From: Palsa-504 sp963753225
Lineage (GTDB): Bacteria; Actinomycetota; Actinomycetes; Streptosporangiales; Streptosporangiaceae
Direction of reading: 5' to 3'
Assembly: GCA_963753225.1 (NCBI GenBank)
Contig: CAVWBQ010000049.1
Span: 186,001 to 250,000 of the forward strand
Length of the DNA stretch: 64,000 nucleotides
The position numbers were made by a program, and so were the translations under genes. Shown one piece after another: positions 29,627-37,803 of the stretch (positions are counted from its first letter, which is position 1; each line of letters opens with the position of its first letter). Below the pieces are notes generated by a model. That model worked only from the letters and a program-made list of their open reading frames with translations, did no database searches and had not been told where the DNA came from.

Positions 29627-30581
29627 TCAGCCCATTGTCCAGGGCCGGAGTTTCTCGGGGTTGCGTACGGCCCAGATGTGCTTGATCCGGTCGCCTGCGA
29701 CGTCGAACGCGAACACCGTCACGGTGACGCCGTTCTTGCTGAGCCACCAGACCGGGCTGGCCGTTGACGGTGCGTTCCATGAACGCCGTGTTGCTCGTTG
29801 CCCGGTTGGCGATTTCGACCCAGGCGCGCGCGATCTGCTCGCCGCCTTCGATAGGGCGCAGGAAGGTTACGGCGAGACCGCCGCCGTCTGCGATCGCCGT
29901 GGCGTCGGGGTCGAGCAGGCCGATCAGGGCGTCGATGTCCTTGGCTTCCCATGCCTGCTTGAAGGCCCTGACGACCTCGGCCTGCCGGGCGGTCGGGCTC
30001 GCGGGGGCCTGCGCGGCGCGGATGCGACGCCGGGCCGAGGAGGCCAGCTGGCGGCATGCCGCCGGGGTACGGCCGACGATCTCGGCCACCTCGGCGAAGG
30101 GGTAGCGGAAGACGTCGTGCAGGATGAACGCGACGCGCTCAGCCGGGGTCATCGAGTCGAGCACGACCAGGAAAGCCATGTTGACCGACTCGTCCAGGGT
30201 GACCCGGTCGGCGGGGTCGGTCAGGACGGCCCCGCCTGGCCCGCTGATCCACTCGGTCCGTTCTGGCAGCGGCTCGGGGATCCATTCGCCCACGTAGGTC
30301 TCTCGCCGGGCCCGGGCCGAGCCGAGCAGATTGAGGCAGATGCGGCTGGCGACCGTGGTGAGCCAGGCGCCGGGGGATTCGATGGCGTCCTGCTGCCGCC
30401 GGGACAGGGCGTACCAGCGGGCGTAGGTCTCCTGCACGGCGTCCTCGGCCTCGGCCAGGGAGCCAAGGAGCCGGTAGGCGAGGTTGATCAGCTGACGCCG
30501 CTCGCTCATGATCGCGTCCAGGCCCGGATCGGGCAGGCCCCGGCCCGAATCAGCAGCGTCTGGCCCGGATGGGGTGGTCAT
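29627..30581 (-). pseudogene. ECF41-type RNA polymerase sigma factor with C-terminal SnoaL-like domain, frameshifted near the end
   Basis: ATG at 30581 follows AAGGAG. Region 2 is LINLAYRLLGSLAEAEDAVQETYARWY, region 4 is MTPAERVAFILHDVFRYPFAEVAEIVGRTPAACRQLASSARRRI, and a SnoaL/NTF2-like domain begins at VVRAFKQAWEAKDIDALIGLLDPDAT. This is the SigJ/ECF41 architecture, in which the C-terminal domain tunes activity without an anti-sigma factor. Near 29745 an extra base ends the frame within the SnoaL domain. The correct end NGVTVTVFAFDVAGDRIKHIW to RPWTMG lies in the next frame and stops at 29627. As the C-terminal tail is known to modulate activity in ECF41 proteins, the shifted form may be altered rather than dead. 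It faces the NTF2-like gene across a large inverted repeat. Confidence 0.85.
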
Positions 30582-30634
30582 GGTGCCGGCTCCTTCGGTC
30601 GCATCTGCCCTCACCCCTTCGACAAGACAGCACA

Positions 30635-30671
30635 CCGGAATGTGAGGCTGGCGCGTCGCCTCACATTCCGG
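30635..30671. promoter_or_regulatory. Large inverted repeat between ECF41 gene and NTF2-like/LUD genes
   Basis: CCGGAATGTGAGGC at 30635-30648 and GCCTCACATTCCGG at 30658-30671 are perfect inverted copies around 9 bp. Pairing continues imperfectly outward (about 9 of the next 14 bases, GACAAGACAG... against ...TTGTGTTGTC). It sits in the 211-bp divergent promoter region, 54 bp from the sigma start codon and 121 bp from the GTG of the NTF2-like gene. It could be a symmetric autoregulated promoter or an operator. Confidence 0.7.
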
Positions 30672-30792
30672 GGGGTTGTGTTGTCGGACTTCTGAGACGA
30701 ACACATCATCCAGCGTGGGCGCTTCCTGCAGCACCATGCAACAGCAGCCCGATGCCACCTGCACCGGGCTCGATGTGAGAAGGAGGAAACCG

Positions 30793-31236
30793 GTGAGTGA
30801 CTTTCAGGCCATCGCTGACCGCGTCGAGATCGAGGCGCTGCGCGGCGAGTTCACCGACGCGGCGATGATGCGCGACCGCGCCCGCCTCGCGTCACTGTTC
30901 ACACCCGACGGCGCGCTGCGGATGCCCAACATCCCCGCCGAACTGGCCGGCCGGGATCAGATCCGCGCCGGCGGCGAGCGGCTGCAGGCCCTGTGGGAGT
31001 TCTTCGTGCAGACCACGCACCCGGGCACGATCCAGCTGGACGGCGACACCGCGACCGGCCGCGCCTACATCCAGGAAATCATGCGCCTGCGTGACGGCAG
31101 CTCGCACCTGAACTACGCCATCTACCACGACCGCTACCAGCGCACCGGTGACGGCTGGAAGTTCACCGAGCGGGTCTACGAGGTCAGGTACCTCGACACC
31201 AGCCCGCTGGCGGGCTCGGCGCCCCACACGGGCTGA
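30793..31236 (+). CDS. NTF2-like (SnoaL/DUF4440-type) protein
   Basis: A 147-aa protein starting with GTG after AAGGAGGAAAC. It has the NTF2-like cone fold: helix DRVEIEALRGEFTDAAMMRD, the loop LASLFTPDGALRMP, and strands HPGTIQLDGDTATGRAYIQE and HDRYQRTGDGWKFTERVYEVRYLD. Members act as small ligand-binding proteins, polyketide cyclases or isomerases. It is divergent from the ECF41 factor, and ECF41 targets are often of this kind, so it is probably in that regulon. The LUD gene follows after 26 bp. Confidence 0.83.
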   Translation: MSDFQAIADRVEIEALRGEFTDAAMMRDRARLASLFTPDGALRMPNIPAELAGRDQIRAGGERLQALWEFFVQTTHPGTIQLDGDTATGRAYIQEIMRLRDGSSHLNYAIYHDRYQRTGDGWKFTERVYEVRYLDTSPLAGSAPHTG

Positions 31237-31262
31237 CACCCCCAAACCACCCAGGAGGCACC

Positions 31263-31892
31263 ATGACCACCCCGACTAAGGAAACACTGTTCGCCGACCC
31301 GGCCCCCGCGGAGCGCCTGGAGCGAGCGGCCGCTGCGCTGGCGGCACACGGTTTCACCGTCGAGATCCTCGACGACGTCGCCGCCGCGCGTACCCGCATC
31401 AAAGACCTGATACCCGAGGGCGCCAGCGTGTTCACCGGGGCCAGCGAGACCCTCCGCCTGTCCGGCATCGATGCGGACATCAACACCAGCGGGCGGTACC
31501 AGGCCGTCAGGCCCCGCGTCCTGGCCATGGACCGCGCCACCGCCGCCGGCGACATCCGGCGGCTGATCGCCAGCCCCGACGTCGCCGTGGGCAGTGTCGC
31601 CGCGATCACCGAAACCGGCTCCCTCGTGGCCGCCTCGGGCAGCGGAAGCCAGCTACCCGCCTACGCCGGCGGCGCCGCCCGCAGGATCTGGATCCTCGGG
31701 GCGCAGAAGGTGGTACCCGATCTGAGCACCGCGCTGCGCCGCGTCGAAGACCACTGCCTCCCGCTGGAAAGCGCCCGCGCCCAGGCGGCTTACGGGATGC
31801 CCAGCGCCATCAACCACCTTCTGATCCTCAACGCAGAACCCTATCCCGGGCGCAGCACCGTCCTGCTGCTCCGCGAAGCCATCGGATTCTGA
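31263..31892 (+). CDS. LUD-domain protein (LutC/YkgG-like)
   Basis: A 209-aa protein with the LUD domain: LERAAAALAAHGFTVEILDDVAAA, EGASVFTGASETLRLSGID, VAVGSVAAITETGSLVAASGSGSQLP and WILGAQKVVPDLSTALRRVED. In LutABC this fold serves lactate oxidation, but stand-alone members have unknown roles. ATG follows CCAGGAGG. It is co-transcribed with the NTF2-like gene. No LutA or LutB is present, so lactate use is not supported. Confidence 0.85.
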   Translation: MTTPTKETLFADPAPAERLERAAAALAAHGFTVEILDDVAAARTRIKDLIPEGASVFTGASETLRLSGIDADINTSGRYQAVRPRVLAMDRATAAGDIRRLIASPDVAVGSVAAITETGSLVAASGSGSQLPAYAGGAARRIWILGAQKVVPDLSTALRRVEDHCLPLESARAQAAYGMPSAINHLLILNAEPYPGRSTVLLLREAIGF

Positions 31893-31956
31893 AACCACCC
31901 AGACCCTGCGTACGTCAACCGTGCTGTCCCGGTGCCGAGCGCTAGTTAGTAGTAAT

Positions 31957-31978
31957 CTGTCTAGACAGGACTAGACAG
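31957..31978. promoter_or_regulatory. Operator of the toxin-antitoxin pair
   Basis: CTGTCTAGACAG at 31957-31968 is a perfect 12-bp palindrome, and its right half CTAGACAG recurs at 31971-31978, exactly 10 bp later. It lies 16 bp before the antitoxin ATG. Phd/YefM-type antitoxins bind such sites and repress their own operon, so this is probably the autoregulatory operator. Confidence 0.75.
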
Positions 31979-31994
31979 AACTGGAAAGGTGCTC

Positions 31995-32291
31995 ATGACG
32001 TCACCGACTCCGGATCACTGGCAGATCCAAGACGCCAAGCAGCGCTTCAGCGAGATGATTCGCGCGGTGACGAGCGAGGGGCCACAGGTCATTACCCGGC
32101 ACGGTGAAGATGTCGCGGTAGTCGTAGATATCGGTGAGTACCGCAGGCTGACCAGGCCTGCGGTGGACCTTGCGGGCATCCTGCTCGGCGGTCAGAAGCT
32201 CGACGACGGCGCCGCTGATGTCTTCGCGGAGATCGAAGCCGAGCGCAAGGCCGACCTCGGACGTGCGGTCGATCTCGAGGCGGGTACGTGA
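31995..32291 (+). CDS. Phd/YefM-type antitoxin
   Basis: A 98-aa protein with the Phd/YefM N-terminal DNA-binding fold (WQIQDAKQRFSEMIRAVTSEGPQVITRHGEDVAVVVDIGEYRRL) and a C-terminal tail rich in Asp/Glu that would wrap the toxin. ATG at 31995 follows GGAAAGG, better than the GTG six bases earlier. The stop overlaps the toxin ATG by 4 nt. The palindrome just upstream is its likely operator. Confidence 0.9.
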   Translation: MTSPTPDHWQIQDAKQRFSEMIRAVTSEGPQVITRHGEDVAVVVDIGEYRRLTRPAVDLAGILLGGQKLDDGAADVFAEIEAERKADLGRAVDLEAGT

Positions 32292-32701
32292 CCTATCTGC
32301 TCGACACCAACGTGCTGTCGGAGACGCGCAAGCGCAAGCCGGCCGCGGGCGTAGCCGGCTGGATCGCGGCCACGCCGCCAGATCGGCTGCATCTCTCCGT
32401 GCTGACCCTGGGCGAGATCGAGCAGGGGATCGCGAGAGTTCGCGGCCGGGGGGACCGGCATCAGGCTTCCGCCCTCGAGCGCTGGCTCCGGGATGTGCAG
32501 GCCGGGTTCGAAGACCGGGTTCTCCCGGTCTCCCTGCCGGTCGCCGCTGCCTGGGGCCGTCAGCAGTGCGCGCAGCCCCTCCCGGTGATCGACGCGCTCA
32601 TTGCGGCAACGGCGCGGGTGCACAGCCTGACCGTGGTCACCCGCAACATCAAGGACTTTGAGCTGGCCGGAGTCCAGGTTCTCAATCCCTTCGCTGAGTA
32701 G
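32288..32701 (+). CDS. VapC/FitB-type PIN-domain toxin ribonuclease
   Basis: A 137-aa PIN-domain protein. The first acidic pocket residue is in MTYLLDTNVLSETRKRKP, Glu in LSVLTLGEIEQGIARV, Asp in PLPVIDALIAATARVHSLT and the last in VTRNIKDFEL. These four acidic residues hold the metal ions for RNA cleavage. It is neutralised by the Phd-like antitoxin encoded with a 4-nt overlap. The pairing of a Phd/YefM antitoxin with a PIN toxin is a common hybrid type. Confidence 0.92.
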   Translation: MTYLLDTNVLSETRKRKPAAGVAGWIAATPPDRLHLSVLTLGEIEQGIARVRGRGDRHQASALERWLRDVQAGFEDRVLPVSLPVAAAWGRQQCAQPLPVIDALIAATARVHSLTVVTRNIKDFELAGVQVLNPFAE

Positions 32702-33012
32702 GCGGACGGACCAGAGGTGAGGGCCCGGGCCTTGCCGGAGCCCATCGCGCCGACCTCGAAACGCAGGGCCGCTCATGCCGTCTAGCGGGCGGCCCCTGGC
32801 GGCTGTGTGTGGGCGACTGGTCCGCCTGGTGTCAGACATGGTGTTTAATGGGTTCTGGTTGTAGTCGAAATTCGTTACGTGTACCTGCGCCTGCGAACTT
32901 CTGACAGCGGGCGCCGCGAGTACACGGCCAGGTCTTTCCGGCAGGCTGGCGGTCGCGATAACCCGGGATGCACACACGTGTCTCCCGAATGATCGTTTTA
33001 CAGGAGAAGTAC
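32702..33012. other. Non-coding leader upstream of the cold-shock gene
   Basis: About 310 bp with no recognisable gene between the toxin and the cold-shock gene. Cold-shock genes often have long structured leaders, so part of this may be transcribed 5' UTR. A relatively AT-rich stretch near 32840-32875 is the best promoter candidate. The ribosome-binding site CAGGAGAAG is at 33001-33009. Confidence 0.5.
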
Positions 33013-33216
33013 ATGGCTGAAGGCACCGTCAAGTGGTTCAACGCCGACAAGGGCTACGGCTTTATCGCCCCCGACGACGGAACCGCCGACGTGTTCGTTC
33101 ATCACTCTGCCATCCAGGCTGACGGCTTCCGCAGCCTGCAGGAGAACCAGCGGGTCGTCTACACCGCTGGCCGTGGGCAGAAGGGCCCCCAGGCGGAGGA
33201 AGTCCGCCCGCTCTAA
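33013..33216 (+). CDS. Cold-shock protein
   Basis: A 67-aa protein (MAEGTVKWFNADKGYGFIAP...). RNP1 is KGYGFI, RNP2 is VFVHHSAI, and the length is normal for CspA-type proteins. It binds single-stranded RNA and DNA and melts mRNA structure. ATG at 33013 follows CAGGAGAAG. A hairpin follows the stop codon. Confidence 0.95.
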   Translation: MAEGTVKWFNADKGYGFIAPDDGTADVFVHHSAIQADGFRSLQENQRVVYTAGRGQKGPQAEEVRPL

Positions 33217-33223
33217 TCGTCGG

Positions 33224-33259
33224 CGGACCGGGCCGGGCGCCTTCTGGCTGCCCGGTCCG
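33224..33259 (+). terminator. Hairpin after the cold-shock gene
   Basis: CGGACCGGGC at 33224-33233 pairs with GCCCGGTCCG at 33250-33259. It starts 8 bp after the stop codon. The GGTCCGGTCCGGTCCG repeats on the right arm allow more than one register. Confidence 0.7.
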
Positions 33260-33280
33260 GTCCGGTCCGTCGCCCGGACA

Positions 33281-33861
33281 TCACGGGCCCAGAAGTTCGT
33301 AAACCACCATTCGCCGGCGCCGCGCACGCTGCAGCAGCCGGACCAGGGAACGGCGCCGGACCGGGTACTTGCGGGCCAGGTGCCCAGCGACCTGGCGGGC
33401 GTCCTCGTCGGCCAGCCGCTGTGCCGCCGCGTCGACCGGCGGCCCGTAGCTCCACAAGCCCAGTGCGCCGCACGGTGCTACCTGCACCCCGTCGATGTGC
33501 TGGAGACGCTTGGCCGTGCCCGACTGGCTCCGGACCCGGAAGTAAGCCCGGCCTCCGTCGACGATCCCCTGTACGGGGGTGGACACCGGAGTGCCCTTCT
33601 GCTTGAACGTGGTGAGGCGCAGGTACCCGGCCTCCGCCAGGGGAGCGAAGTAACTTCCGTCGGCGGTTTCCTCGCGGTAACTGCGATCGGCGACGGACGA
33701 GCGGCCTGGGGGGCCTCCGGCTACGTTGCGCCTCCCGCCGGCCACCACGCCTGTCACCGTTACCCTGATCGCGTCGTCACGGCCCTGAATCCCCGTCACG
33801 GCCTCGGGCGTGGGTCGCGTCCGGCCTGCCGCCTGGCTGTGGCGCCCCCTTGCATCGTTCA
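33281..33861 (-). CDS. PPOX-class F420-dependent enzyme (TIGR03666/Rv2061-like) with an unusual N-terminal extension
   Basis: The C-terminal 125 residues match the split-barrel PPOX family: YFAPLAEAGYLRLTTFKQKG, TPVQGIVDGGRAYFRVRSQSG, KRLQHIDGVQVAPCGALG and the end RRRMVVYELLGP. These enzymes bind F420 or FMN and reduce small molecules. ATG at 33861 has AAGGAG six bases upstream, so the start is firm. The preceding 70 residues (ARGRHSQAAGRTRPTPEAVT and on) are low in complexity and absent from the family. The extension could be a frameshift product or a new linker. It stands alone, convergent with the cold-shock gene. Confidence 0.78.
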
Positions 33862-33992
33862 TCGGATGCTCCTTTGTCTTGGTCACTAGCTCCCTTCACC
33901 ATCGCCATGACGGATGGAAGTACGGCGCAGCGGTGATGGAGACAGGATGGACATGCGTTGAAGGCGCGGGCATCACTGTTCTGCGTCCCGCA

Positions 33993-34757
33993 CTAGAACT
34001 GGCTGGCTCCGGTGGTGGGCTCGAAGCTGGCGCCCTTGTCCTGAGCCGACCACCTGGCCACATAGGAGAAGCGGTCGGCGCGGACCAGGCCATGCCGCCA
34101 TTCCACCGGCATGGTCTGCCAGGTGGCCAGGCGCTCGATCGCCAGCGCGGGCACCCGGGCGCCCAGGCCGAGCAGGGCGCGCTGCTGCGGGTCGGGCAGG
34201 ACCGGGCGGATCCGCTCCCAGCCGGCCTCCGGACGGACTCCGCAGCGCACGGTGAGTTCGCGGTACAGCGCGGTCCGGGTGAAATCCACCTCGAGCAGCG
34301 GCCCGGCCAGCACGGCCGGGAGCCACGAGCAGTCCAGGACGATGGGCACCCCGTCGGCTAGGCGGAGCCGCTCCAGGTAGACCAGGGATTCATCGGGAGC
34401 GCGGCCGAGGACCTTCGCCGCCTCCTCGTCCTGGCGGAGCTCCAGGTGGCGGACGACGCTGCGCTGCACGAAGCCTTGCTCTTCGACCGAACGGAACAGG
34501 CTGTACAGCGCGCCCAGCGGCTGTTCGATCGCGCCGTCCCTGACGAAGGTCCCGCGGCCCCGGCCGCGTTCGACGACGCCCTCGTTCTGCAGGCGGCGCA
34601 CCGCCTCCCGCACGGTGTGCCTGCTGACGCCGTAGTGCTCGGTCAGCTCGTTGTCGCCGGGGAAGCGGAGCCGGAACTCCCCGCGGGCCAGCCTGTGTCG
34701 CAGGTCGCCGAGAACCTGCGCCCATAGCGGCAGGGCACTGTCCCGGTCGACGGTCAT
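33993..34757 (-). CDS. GntR-family regulator with UTRA ligand domain (HutC type)
   Basis: A 254-aa regulator. The N-terminal winged HTH is NELTEHYGVSRHTVREAVRRLQNEGVVERGRGRGTFV, and the C-terminal UTRA domain spans about residues 95-240 (ALYSLFRSVEEQGFVQRSVV, VYLERLRLADGVPIVLDCSWLP, LAIERLATW). It is divergent from the sulfur-related operon starting at 34876, with the perfect palindrome ATGTACGTACAT between them. It is thus the probable local repressor, with a small effector molecule bound by UTRA. The effector cannot be predicted. Confidence 0.9.
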   Translation of the reverse strand: MTVDRDSALPLWAQVLGDLRHRLARGEFRLRFPGDNELTEHYGVSRHTVREAVRRLQNEGVVERGRGRGTFVRDGAIEQPLGALYSLFRSVEEQGFVQRSVVRHLELRQDEEAAKVLGRAPDESLVYLERLRLADGVPIVLDCSWLPAVLAGPLLEVDFTRTALYRELTVRCGVRPEAGWERIRPVLPDPQQRALLGLGARVPALAIERLATWQTMPVEWRHGLVRADRFSYVARWSAQDKGASFEPTTGASQF

Positions 34758-34799
34758 GACGTCCAGTATGGTTCCCTCCCGGATCGCCGGAAAGCGTGA

Positions 34800-34839
34800 T
34801 TGACACTCACGAATCCACCAGCCTTAAATGTACGTACAT
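34800..34839 (+). promoter_or_regulatory. Promoter and GntR operator of the persulfide/sulfite operon
   Basis: TTGACA at 34800-34805 and TTAAAT at 34824-34829 form a -35/-10 pair with an 18-bp spacer. The perfect 12-bp palindrome ATGTACGTACAT (34828-34839) begins at the end of the -10 element. A repressor bound there would block transcription. The start codon of the MBL-rhodanese gene is 37 bp further on, after AGGAGGG. Confidence 0.7.
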
Positions 34840-34875
34840 CCGGAGTTTTAGCGGGCCCGACCAGGAGGGCAGCGC

Positions 34876-36231
34876 GTGCATGACGTCGTTACGATCGAGA
34901 CCGCCGGCCTCGGCGACCGCAGCTACCTGGTCCACGACGGCGAGCACGCCGCCGTCATCGACCCGCAGCGGGACATCGACCGGGTTCTCGCCGCCGCCGG
35001 GGCCGCCGCCGTCCGCATCACCCACGTGCTCGAGACCCACATCCACAACGACTACGTCACGGGCGGGCTCGCTCTGGCCCGCGGCGTGGGCGCGGACTAC
35101 GTCGTGGCCGCGGCCGAGGATGTGAGCTTCGGCCGGGTGCCCGCCGGCGACGGGGACCGGTTCCGCTCCGGCCGTCTCACGCTGACCGCCATGGCCACGC
35201 CGGGCCACACTCCCGGCCACCTGTCCTACGTCCTGCGCGCGGGCGAAGGCGCCCCGGTCGCCGTCTTCACCGGCGGGTCCCTGCTCTACGGCGCGGTCGG
35301 ACGTACCGACCTGATCGGCCCGGATCAGACCGTCGCGCTGACCCGTGCCCAGTACCGCTCGGTCCGGCGCCTCGCGGGCGATCTGCCCGACCCGGTGGCC
35401 GTGTACCCCACGCACGGGTTCGGCAGTTTCTGCTCCGCGACGCCGGCCAGCGGAACTTCCTCCACGATCGGTGCCGAACGGGTGTCGAATATCGCGTTGA
35501 CCAGCGACGAGGAAAGCTTCGTCAAGGAACTGCTGGCCGGGCTGGGCGCCTATCCCCGCTACTATCAGCACATGGGCCCGGCCAATCGCCGCGGCCCGGC
35601 CGCGCCGGATCTGACCTCACCGCGTACGGCCGGCCCGGCCGAGTTGCGGCGCCGGATAGGGGCGGGGGAGTGGGTGGTAGACCTGCGTCAGCGCCGGGCC
35701 TTCGCCGGCCTTCACCTGACCGGCTCCATCTCGGTGGAATCCGGCGACCCGTTCGCCACGTACCTGGGCTGGACGATGGCCTGGGGCACCCCGCTCACCC
35801 TGATCGGAGACAGCGCCGGGCAGGTTGCCCGGGCCCAGCGCGAGCTCGCCCGCATCGGCATCGCCCCGGCCGCGGCGGCCACCGGGACCGTCGAGCAGCT
35901 GGCCGGCGGCCGGCTGTCCGGCTATCAGGTCTCCGATTTCGCCGGCCTGGCCGCCAGCTGGAGCCGGGCCGGGCGGGTGGTCCTTGACGTGCGCCGCCCG
36001 GACGAATGGCGGGCCGGGCATCTCGCCGGGGCGGTGCACGTCCCCTTCTGGGAGCTGGAGCGCCGGTCGGGCGAGGTTCCCGCGGGCGAGGTCTGGGTGC
36101 ACTGCGCGAGCGGCTTCCGGGCCTCCATCGCCGCCTCGCTCCTGGACTGGGCCGGGCGCCGGGTGGTCCACGTCGATGACGACTGGGAGCGCGCGGCGCG
36201 GCTCGGCTTGCCGGTCACCGTGGGAGGCTGA
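34876..36231 (+). CDS. Persulfide-dioxygenase-like MBL hydrolase fused to two rhodanese domains
   Basis: A 451-aa protein. The MBL domain (residues 1-215) carries ETHIHNDYVTGG, PGHTPGHLSYV, FTGGSLLYGAVGRTDL and YPTHGFGS, the ETHE1-like pattern of non-haem iron persulfide dioxygenases. The first rhodanese domain (about 255-340) lacks a catalytic cysteine. The second (about 355-451) has HCASGFRA with the active Cys and DVRRPDEWRAGHLAGAVHVPF. It would turn low-molecular-weight persulfide (in actinomycetes mycothiol persulfide) into sulfite and move sulfane sulfur. GTG follows CAGGAGGGC. It is the first gene of the operon and is 4 bp from the next. Confidence 0.88.
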   Translation: MHDVVTIETAGLGDRSYLVHDGEHAAVIDPQRDIDRVLAAAGAAAVRITHVLETHIHNDYVTGGLALARGVGADYVVAAAEDVSFGRVPAGDGDRFRSGRLTLTAMATPGHTPGHLSYVLRAGEGAPVAVFTGGSLLYGAVGRTDLIGPDQTVALTRAQYRSVRRLAGDLPDPVAVYPTHGFGSFCSATPASGTSSTIGAERVSNIALTSDEESFVKELLAGLGAYPRYYQHMGPANRRGPAAPDLTSPRTAGPAELRRRIGAGEWVVDLRQRRAFAGLHLTGSISVESGDPFATYLGWTMAWGTPLTLIGDSAGQVARAQRELARIGIAPAAAATGTVEQLAGGRLSGYQVSDFAGLAASWSRAGRVVLDVRRPDEWRAGHLAGAVHVPFWELERRSGEVPAGEVWVHCASGFRASIAASLLDWAGRRVVHVDDDWERAARLGLPVTVGG

Positions 36232-36235
36232 CGGC

Positions 36236-37778
36236 GTGGAAACAGGGGCGGAGACACCGGACGACGTGCTCCAGCGCTGGGTGAAGGTGATCGATCAGGA
36301 CCGGTGCATCGGCTGCCACGCCTGCACGACCGCGTGCAAGAGCGAGAACGAGGTCCCGCTCGGCGTGACCCGCACCTACGTCAAGTCGGTCGAGATCGGT
36401 ACCTTTCCCCAGGTCCGCCGGGCGTTCCAGGTGACCAGGTGCAATCAGTGCGCGGACGCGCCCTGCGTGGCCGCCTGCCCGACCCAGGCCATGTACCGGC
36501 GGCCAGACGGGATCGTGGACTTCGACAAGCAGATCTGCGTCGGCTGCAAGGCCTGCATCGCGGCCTGCCCTTACGACGCGATCTTCATCAACCCGGAGGA
36601 CAACTCGGCCGAGAAGTGCAACCTGTGCGCGCACCGGCTGGAGATCGGGCTCGAGCCGGCCTGCGTCACGGTATGCCCGACCGAGGCCATCCTGGTCGGC
36701 GACCTGAACGACCCAGGCTCGAAGGCCGCCCAGATCGTGAACCGCGAGCCGGTCACGGTGCGCAAGCCGGAGAAGGGCACCCGGCCGGGCCTGTTCTACA
36801 AGGGCGCGCACCAGGCTACCCTCGACCCGCTCGCGGCCCGCCGTCCCGACGGCGGCCTGTTCGCCTGGGCCACCCAGGGCGGCGAGCACGACCCCGGTCA
36901 CGTCACCGGCGGGCACCCTGGCCGGGCCGGCTCCAGTGCCGAGGCGCTGCTGTCCTACGACGTGGGCCACCACGCACCATGGGGCTGGCGGGTCAGCCTC
37001 TACACCTGGACCAAGGGCGTGGCCGCGGGCGCCCTGCTGGCCCCGCTGATCCTGATCCTGGCCTGGCCTGTCCTGGGACGACCCGCTGGCCCGCTGGGCG
37101 GCGCCCGGGCTGGCGCTGGCCTTCCTCGGCCTGACCGGGATCCTGCTGATCTGGGACCTGCGCCACCCGGGGAGGTTTTACCTGATCTTCACCCGGCCGC
37201 ACTGGCGCAGCTGGCTGGTGCGGGGGGCGTTCATCATCGGCGGGTACGGCGCGGCGGCCGCGCTGTTCCTGCTCGGATCGCTGGCCGGCGCGCCGCTCAT
37301 CCAGCAGGTGGCCGCCGGGTTCGCCGGGCCGCTCGGCCTGGCCACCGCGGTCTACACCGCGTACCTGTTCGCCCAGGCGCGGGCGCGGGATCTGTGGCAG
37401 AGCCCGCTGCTGGCGCCGCACCTGGCGGTCCAGGCGGTGCTGGCCGGGGCGGCCGTGACGCTGGCCTTCGCCCCGTGGCTCGGGCCGCGGCCCGCGGTGA
37501 CCGGTGCCGGGGTGCTGCTGGCCGCCGCGGCCGGCGCGCACGTCCTGCTGGTGCTGGGCGAGTTCAGCGTGACCCATCCGTCCGAGCACGCGCGCCTGGC
37601 CGCGGCCGCGATGACCAGGGGCCGGTACGCTCGCTGGTTCTGGCCCGGCCTGGCCGCGGTCGCGGTGGCCGTGTCCGCGCCGTGGACCGGCGCCGTGGCC
37701 GTCCCGTTCGCGCTGGCGGGCCTGCTGGCCCACGAGCACGCCTACGTCCAAGCCGGCCAGTCGGTCCCGCTCGCCTGA
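36236..37778 (+). pseudogene. Fused four-cluster ferredoxin and NrfD-type quinone-reacting membrane subunit, one frameshift
   Basis: GTG at 36236 follows GGGAGG and starts a 4Fe-4S protein with four cysteine clusters (CIGCHACTTAC, CNQCADAPCVAAC, CVGCKACIAAC, and CNLC...ACVTVC), as in DmsB/PsrB/SoeB. At about residue 240 it continues into an NrfD/PsrC-like membrane domain (WGWRVSLYTWTKGVAAGALLAPL). Near 37076 one base shifts the frame. The true continuation (DDPLARWAAPGLALAFLGLTG, WDLRHPGRFYLIFTRPHWRSW, and six or more helices) is in another frame and ends at 37778. Electrons from the molybdenum subunit would pass through the clusters to membrane quinone. A fused B-C subunit is unusual. The indel may be a sequencing error, because the rest of the operon is intact. 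Confidence 0.85.
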
Positions 37779-37803
37779 GCCCGTGTTGCCCGAGGAGGCC
37801 CCG

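Noticed and set aside
29610..30695. A 361-aa forward frame opposite the ECF41 gene
   Set aside because: It is antisense to sigma regions 2 and 4 and lacks motifs.
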